From positions 48,967 to 112,966 of the forward strand of contig JAUYAU010000008.1 of assembly GCA_030693335.1 (NCBI GenBank): a stretch of 64,000 nt of DNA. Reading direction: 5' to 3'. The position numbers were made by a program, and so were the translations under genes. Positions within the stretch are counted from its first letter, which is position 1, and each line of letters begins with the position of its first letter. The notes beneath the pieces are model-generated. The model saw only the letters and a program-made list of their open reading frames with translations, was not told where the DNA came from and did no database searches. The DNA comes from Sulfuricurvum sp. (GTDB taxonomy: Bacteria; Campylobacterota; Campylobacteria; Campylobacterales; Sulfurimonadaceae). Below, piece after piece: positions 61,378 to 64,000 of the stretch.

Positions 61378-63609
61378 ATGCAAACACTCATCGGCCAAAT
61401 CGATAAAATCATCTACGAAAATGGCGGCTTTTTCATTGCCGCGCTCAAAAGCGGTGAAAAAATCAGTGCCCACTATTATGAAAGTGACGTCGAAAACCTC
61501 CTCAATGCCGCCATCACTCTAAAAGGCGAATGGGAAGTCCACAAAAACTACGGCAAAACCTTCAAAGCCGAATCTCTACTGGTGAATCAAAACGAACTTT
61601 TTTTCTTCCTCAACCGTGTGGTCAAAGGATTTACCAAAAAACTCACCGCTGAACTGATCGAAAAGTACGGGCAAGAAGGGCTCATCGAAATCCTGGAAAA
61701 TGATATCGAGCGCCTCATGGAAATCAAAGGAATGAACGCCAAGCGTCTCGAAAAACTCTCAAACGGATGGAAACAGTTTCGCTCTATGCGGCTTTTGGGT
61801 GAATTTCTCGCCCCTTACGGCGTCACTCCTACCCTCTTACGTCTCATTGCCACAGCGATGAAAGGGGTTGCTGAGCCCATCGACGTCATCAAAAAAAATC
61901 CCTACGGTCTCATGTCCATCAACGGCATCGGATTTAAAAAATCCGATGAGATCGCGCACCAAATGGGAATCTCTCATCACGACGAGCGCCGTATCCAAGC
62001 CGCGATGGAGTATACCCTAAGCGAATATTGTGATGCCGAGGGAAACAGCTGCATCTCCCAAGATATCCTTTACAATAAACTCGATTTACTTCTGGAACTT
62101 AACGACGAAGAGATTTATGGCTATGCGCTCGAAGACCGAATCCGTGAAGACAAAATTATGCTTCTGCCAAGCGGAAGACTCTCCCCCTCACGACTGTATC
62201 AAGCCGAAAAAGTACTGTTTGATCAATTTATCCGCCGTGGAAAAACCAAAGGGGAAGTGATCTGCAAGGATTTGGAGAGCTTTTTATCCGAACACTCTCT
62301 GGCTCTAGGTGATCAACAGCGTACAGCACTCGAACAAATCAATGCAGGTGTCGGACTGCTGTTTCTCATAGGCTACGCAGGGACTGGAAAAAGTACGACT
62401 GCCAAAGCACTGCTGGATTTGCTCGCACTGCGTATGGACCCCTCACTCATTATGACCTGTGCCCTCAGCGGCATCGCCTCACAGCGCATCCGTGAGCGCA
62501 GCGGGTATGCCAGCGGTACCATCCAAAGCCTGCTCGTTAAATTCGAGTCCCAAGATACGATGCCCTATCAAGTGATGCTCATCGACGAAGCCTCCATGAT
62601 CAACTCCACCCTTTTTGCAAGACTTATGGTCAAAATTTCTGCCGATGCCGTAGTGATCATTGTCGGAGATGACGCACAGCTCCCACCCATCGGTGCAGGC
62701 AATCCTCTCACCGATGCCATTGCTCTCAAACTCGCTCCCACCGTCATGCTCACCCAAATCTACCGCCAGCGTGCTGAACAGGCGATCGCTTTGATCGCTA
62801 ATGATGTCCGTCAGGGGATTATTCCACCCTATCAAGACAACTATGAAGACTTTACTTTTATCGGGGTTGACATCCCAAACCGTCACGCTCTTAAACGCTC
62901 GATAAGCGCCCAAGAATTTGACGAGACAGTAAAAACGAATGCCCACAATATCCTAGCTGCAATCGCTGAAGTCACCCTCAAATATCTGCCCGATTCACGA
63001 GCGAAACTTGCCGATAAAAAAATACGTGAATATTTAACTTCCTTTCAGGTGATCTCTCCCATGCGCGGGCATGCACTGGGGGTTGATAATCTCAATATCC
63101 TTCTCCAAGAGTACTTTAACCCCAATCCGAAAAAGAAGGTCAAAACCCACAAAGGGGAATATCGACTTTTGGACAAAGTCGTCCATACTAAAAATGAGAA
63201 TATGCCCTCTTACACGACGGAGCAGTTCAAAGAAGGGGGTGACCCCAGTGAACGCAGAATTTTTAACGGAATGTGCGGCCTTATTTTTAAACTCGATGAA
63301 GACGATGAGCTGTGCCATGTTTTTTATCCCAATGAAGAGATCGTCGTGCAGTACAAATACGAGGAACTTACAAATCTGCTAAGTCTCTCCTATGCGCTAA
63401 GTGTCCACAAAGTACAGGGGATGGAATACGATACCGTCGTCATGGTGATGAGCTTTTCACACCTCATCATGCTTAATACCAAGTTGCTTTATACAGCCAT
63501 AACTCGTGCTAAAGGGCATTGCTACATCATTGGCGAATCAGGGGCATTTGAAGCATCCTGCAGACGACTGGAACACACTAACCGCCATACCGTGATGCAA
63601 GAACTGTAA
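61378..63609 (+). CDS. recD2: RecD2-like ATP-dependent DNA helicase
   Basis: 743 aa superfamily 1B helicase. The N-terminal region has an OB-like segment and helix-hairpin-helix repeats (MEIKGMNAKRLEKL, MSINGIGFKKSDEIA). Walker A is GYAGTGKSTTAKALL (about 335-350), Walker B LIDEASM, motif III GDDAQLPPIG, and the C-terminal UvrD-like part has SYALSVHKVQGMEYDTVV and LLYTAITRAK. The architecture is that of RecD2, a 5'-3' helicase acting without RecBC in repair. The ATG at 61378 is chosen over a TTG at 61360 because a -10 box overlaps the latter. Leaderless mRNA predicted. Confidence 0.9.
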   Translation: MQTLIGQIDKIIYENGGFFIAALKSGEKISAHYYESDVENLLNAAITLKGEWEVHKNYGKTFKAESLLVNQNELFFFLNRVVKGFTKKLTAELIEKYGQEGLIEILENDIERLMEIKGMNAKRLEKLSNGWKQFRSMRLLGEFLAPYGVTPTLLRLIATAMKGVAEPIDVIKKNPYGLMSINGIGFKKSDEIAHQMGISHHDERRIQAAMEYTLSEYCDAEGNSCISQDILYNKLDLLLELNDEEIYGYALEDRIREDKIMLLPSGRLSPSRLYQAEKVLFDQFIRRGKTKGEVICKDLESFLSEHSLALGDQQRTALEQINAGVGLLFLIGYAGTGKSTTAKALLDLLALRMDPSLIMTCALSGIASQRIRERSGYASGTIQSLLVKFESQDTMPYQVMLIDEASMINSTLFARLMVKISADAVVIIVGDDAQLPPIGAGNPLTDAIALKLAPTVMLTQIYRQRAEQAIALIANDVRQGIIPPYQDNYEDFTFIGVDIPNRHALKRSISAQEFDETVKTNAHNILAAIAEVTLKYLPDSRAKLADKKIREYLTSFQVISPMRGHALGVDNLNILLQEYFNPNPKKKVKTHKGEYRLLDKVVHTKNENMPSYTTEQFKEGGDPSERRIFNGMCGLIFKLDEDDELCHVFYPNEEIVVQYKYEELTNLLSLSYALSVHKVQGMEYDTVVMVMSFSHLIMLNTKLLYTAITRAKGHCYIIGESGAFEASCRRLEHTNRHTVMQEL

Positions 63610-63631
63610 CGGCAATGTAATAAGATTTTGC

Positions 63632-63637
63632 TACAAT
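63632..63637 (+). promoter_or_regulatory. -10 box for cytochrome c peroxidase gene
   Basis: TACAAT preceded by TTGC; AAAGGA at about 63658 is the ribosome site for the ATG at 63671. Confidence 0.45.
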
Positions 63638-63670
63638 AGTGCACTATAAAATCATTCCAAAGGAATAGCA

Positions 63671-64000
63671 ATGAAAATATTTGTCTTATCCACCCTCGTA
63701 GCCAGCGCACTTATTGCAGGATCCTTGCAAAGTGAAGCACAAAAAGCAGGTTTAAAACCAATTCCCGCTTCCAAAACGGCACTCACCAAATTGACCTCAA
63801 ATCCAAAAAATCCTACAACAGCTGCCAAAGTTGAATTGGGGAAAATGCTGTATATGGAGCCGCGTCTTTCAAAAAGCGGTCTGATCAGCTGTAACACCTG
63901 TCATAACGTAGGATTAGGCGGAAGCGATGGGATGAGCGCAGCAATCGGGCACAAATGGACAGCTAATCCTCATGGCTTGAGTTCACCAACTGTTTACAAC
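63671..64000 (+). CDS. Di-haem cytochrome c peroxidase (MauG/CCP family), 3'-truncated by window edge
   Basis: First 110 codons only. A Sec signal peptide (about 1-18, MKIFVLSTLVASALIAG) leads into the CCP N-terminal domain: KVELGKMLYMEPRLSKSGLISCNTCHNVGLGGSDG with the high-spin haem site CNTCH (about 76-80) and the following SPTVYN. The periplasmic enzyme reduces hydrogen peroxide with electrons from cytochrome c. The protein continues past the window, so the second haem site is not seen. Confidence 0.9.
   Translation, partial: MKIFVLSTLVASALIAGSLQSEAQKAGLKPIPASKTALTKLTSNPKNPTTAAKVELGKMLYMEPRLSKSGLISCNTCHNVGLGGSDGMSAAIGHKWTANPHGLSSPTVYN

Noticed and set aside
1..64000. tRNA, rRNA, IS element, prophage or CRISPR-Cas
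   Set aside because: No cloverleaf, transposase, integrase, phage structural or Cas gene was seen on either strand; short tRNA-like folds were not searched by computation.

Overview
The window looks like the chromosome of a free-living Campylobacterota (Epsilonproteobacteria) species, most like the Sulfuricurvum/Sulfurimonas group. This rests on protein families and gene order, not on a database search. The heptose genes sit beside a cytochrome c553 and ccoS/ccoI, as in the Campylobacter jejuni LOS region (Cj1148-Cj1155). A Csd3-type M23 peptidase, PgbA-like protein and GlcD lie together, as in Helicobacter pylori HP0506-HP0509. A remote CheZ sits next to a U32 protein, as in HP0170/HP0169. 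DUF3972, a short ComEC and many promoters with only an extended -10 box also fit.

Layout. 1-6.8 kb: an AT-rich O-antigen/surface-polysaccharide block (partial epimerase, rfbH, rfbB, GT32, O-antigen ligase/polymerase, GT2, DUF1919). 6.8-16.4 kb: LPS core assembly (GT4, GT2, polysaccharide deacetylase, Kdo-kinase-like protein, two GT9 heptosyltransferases, a membrane-anchored glycosidase-like protein, YfaZ-like protein, hldE, hldD). 16.5-21 kb: cytochrome c553, ccoS, ccoI and a short asparaginase-domain protein, then gmhB and gmhA, which complete the ADP-heptose pathway. 21-33 kb: housekeeping genes (trpS, hpf, trxC, hemJ, der, a phosphoribosyltransferase, metK, ferredoxin) and an ndk-yceD-rpmF-plsX-fabH block, then a HIT protein and the RNA helicase deaD with a long structured leader. 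33-45 kb: argF, hemB, ribA-rsmG, alr, an agmatine deiminase, an OprC/NosA-type copper TonB receptor, the M23 peptidase, PgbA-like protein, glcD and yihY. 45-52 kb: comEC, dnaB, ispG, priA and two tandem prepilins, all on the minus strand. 52-64 kb: pckA, glnA, a PHP phosphatase, cheZ, a U32 protein, purE, DUF3972, DUF89, glyQ, a RecD2-like helicase and the start of a di-haem cytochrome c peroxidase.

How it works together. The first 21 kb is largely an envelope locus. GmhA, HldE, GmhB and HldD make ADP-heptose; GT9 enzymes including WaaF add it; further glycosyltransferases and the kinase decorate the core; RfbH/RfbB-type enzymes supply deoxysugars for O-antigen. The rest is mostly core metabolism and replication. 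I see no CRISPR array, IS element, prophage, rRNA or tRNA.

Most notable signals: six genes whose -10 hexamer ends exactly 6 nt before the ATG, predicting leaderless mRNAs; a CheZ with CheY-docking-like peptides at both ends; copper-ligand motifs (CxxxM and HxM) in the TonB receptor; a glutamine synthetase lacking the adenylylation tyrosine; a small family of dispersed intergenic inverted repeats; and the structured deaD leader. I found no clear new multi-gene system. The best uncharacterised candidates are the membrane-anchored glycosidase-like protein in the LPS locus and several short conserved-looking proteins.
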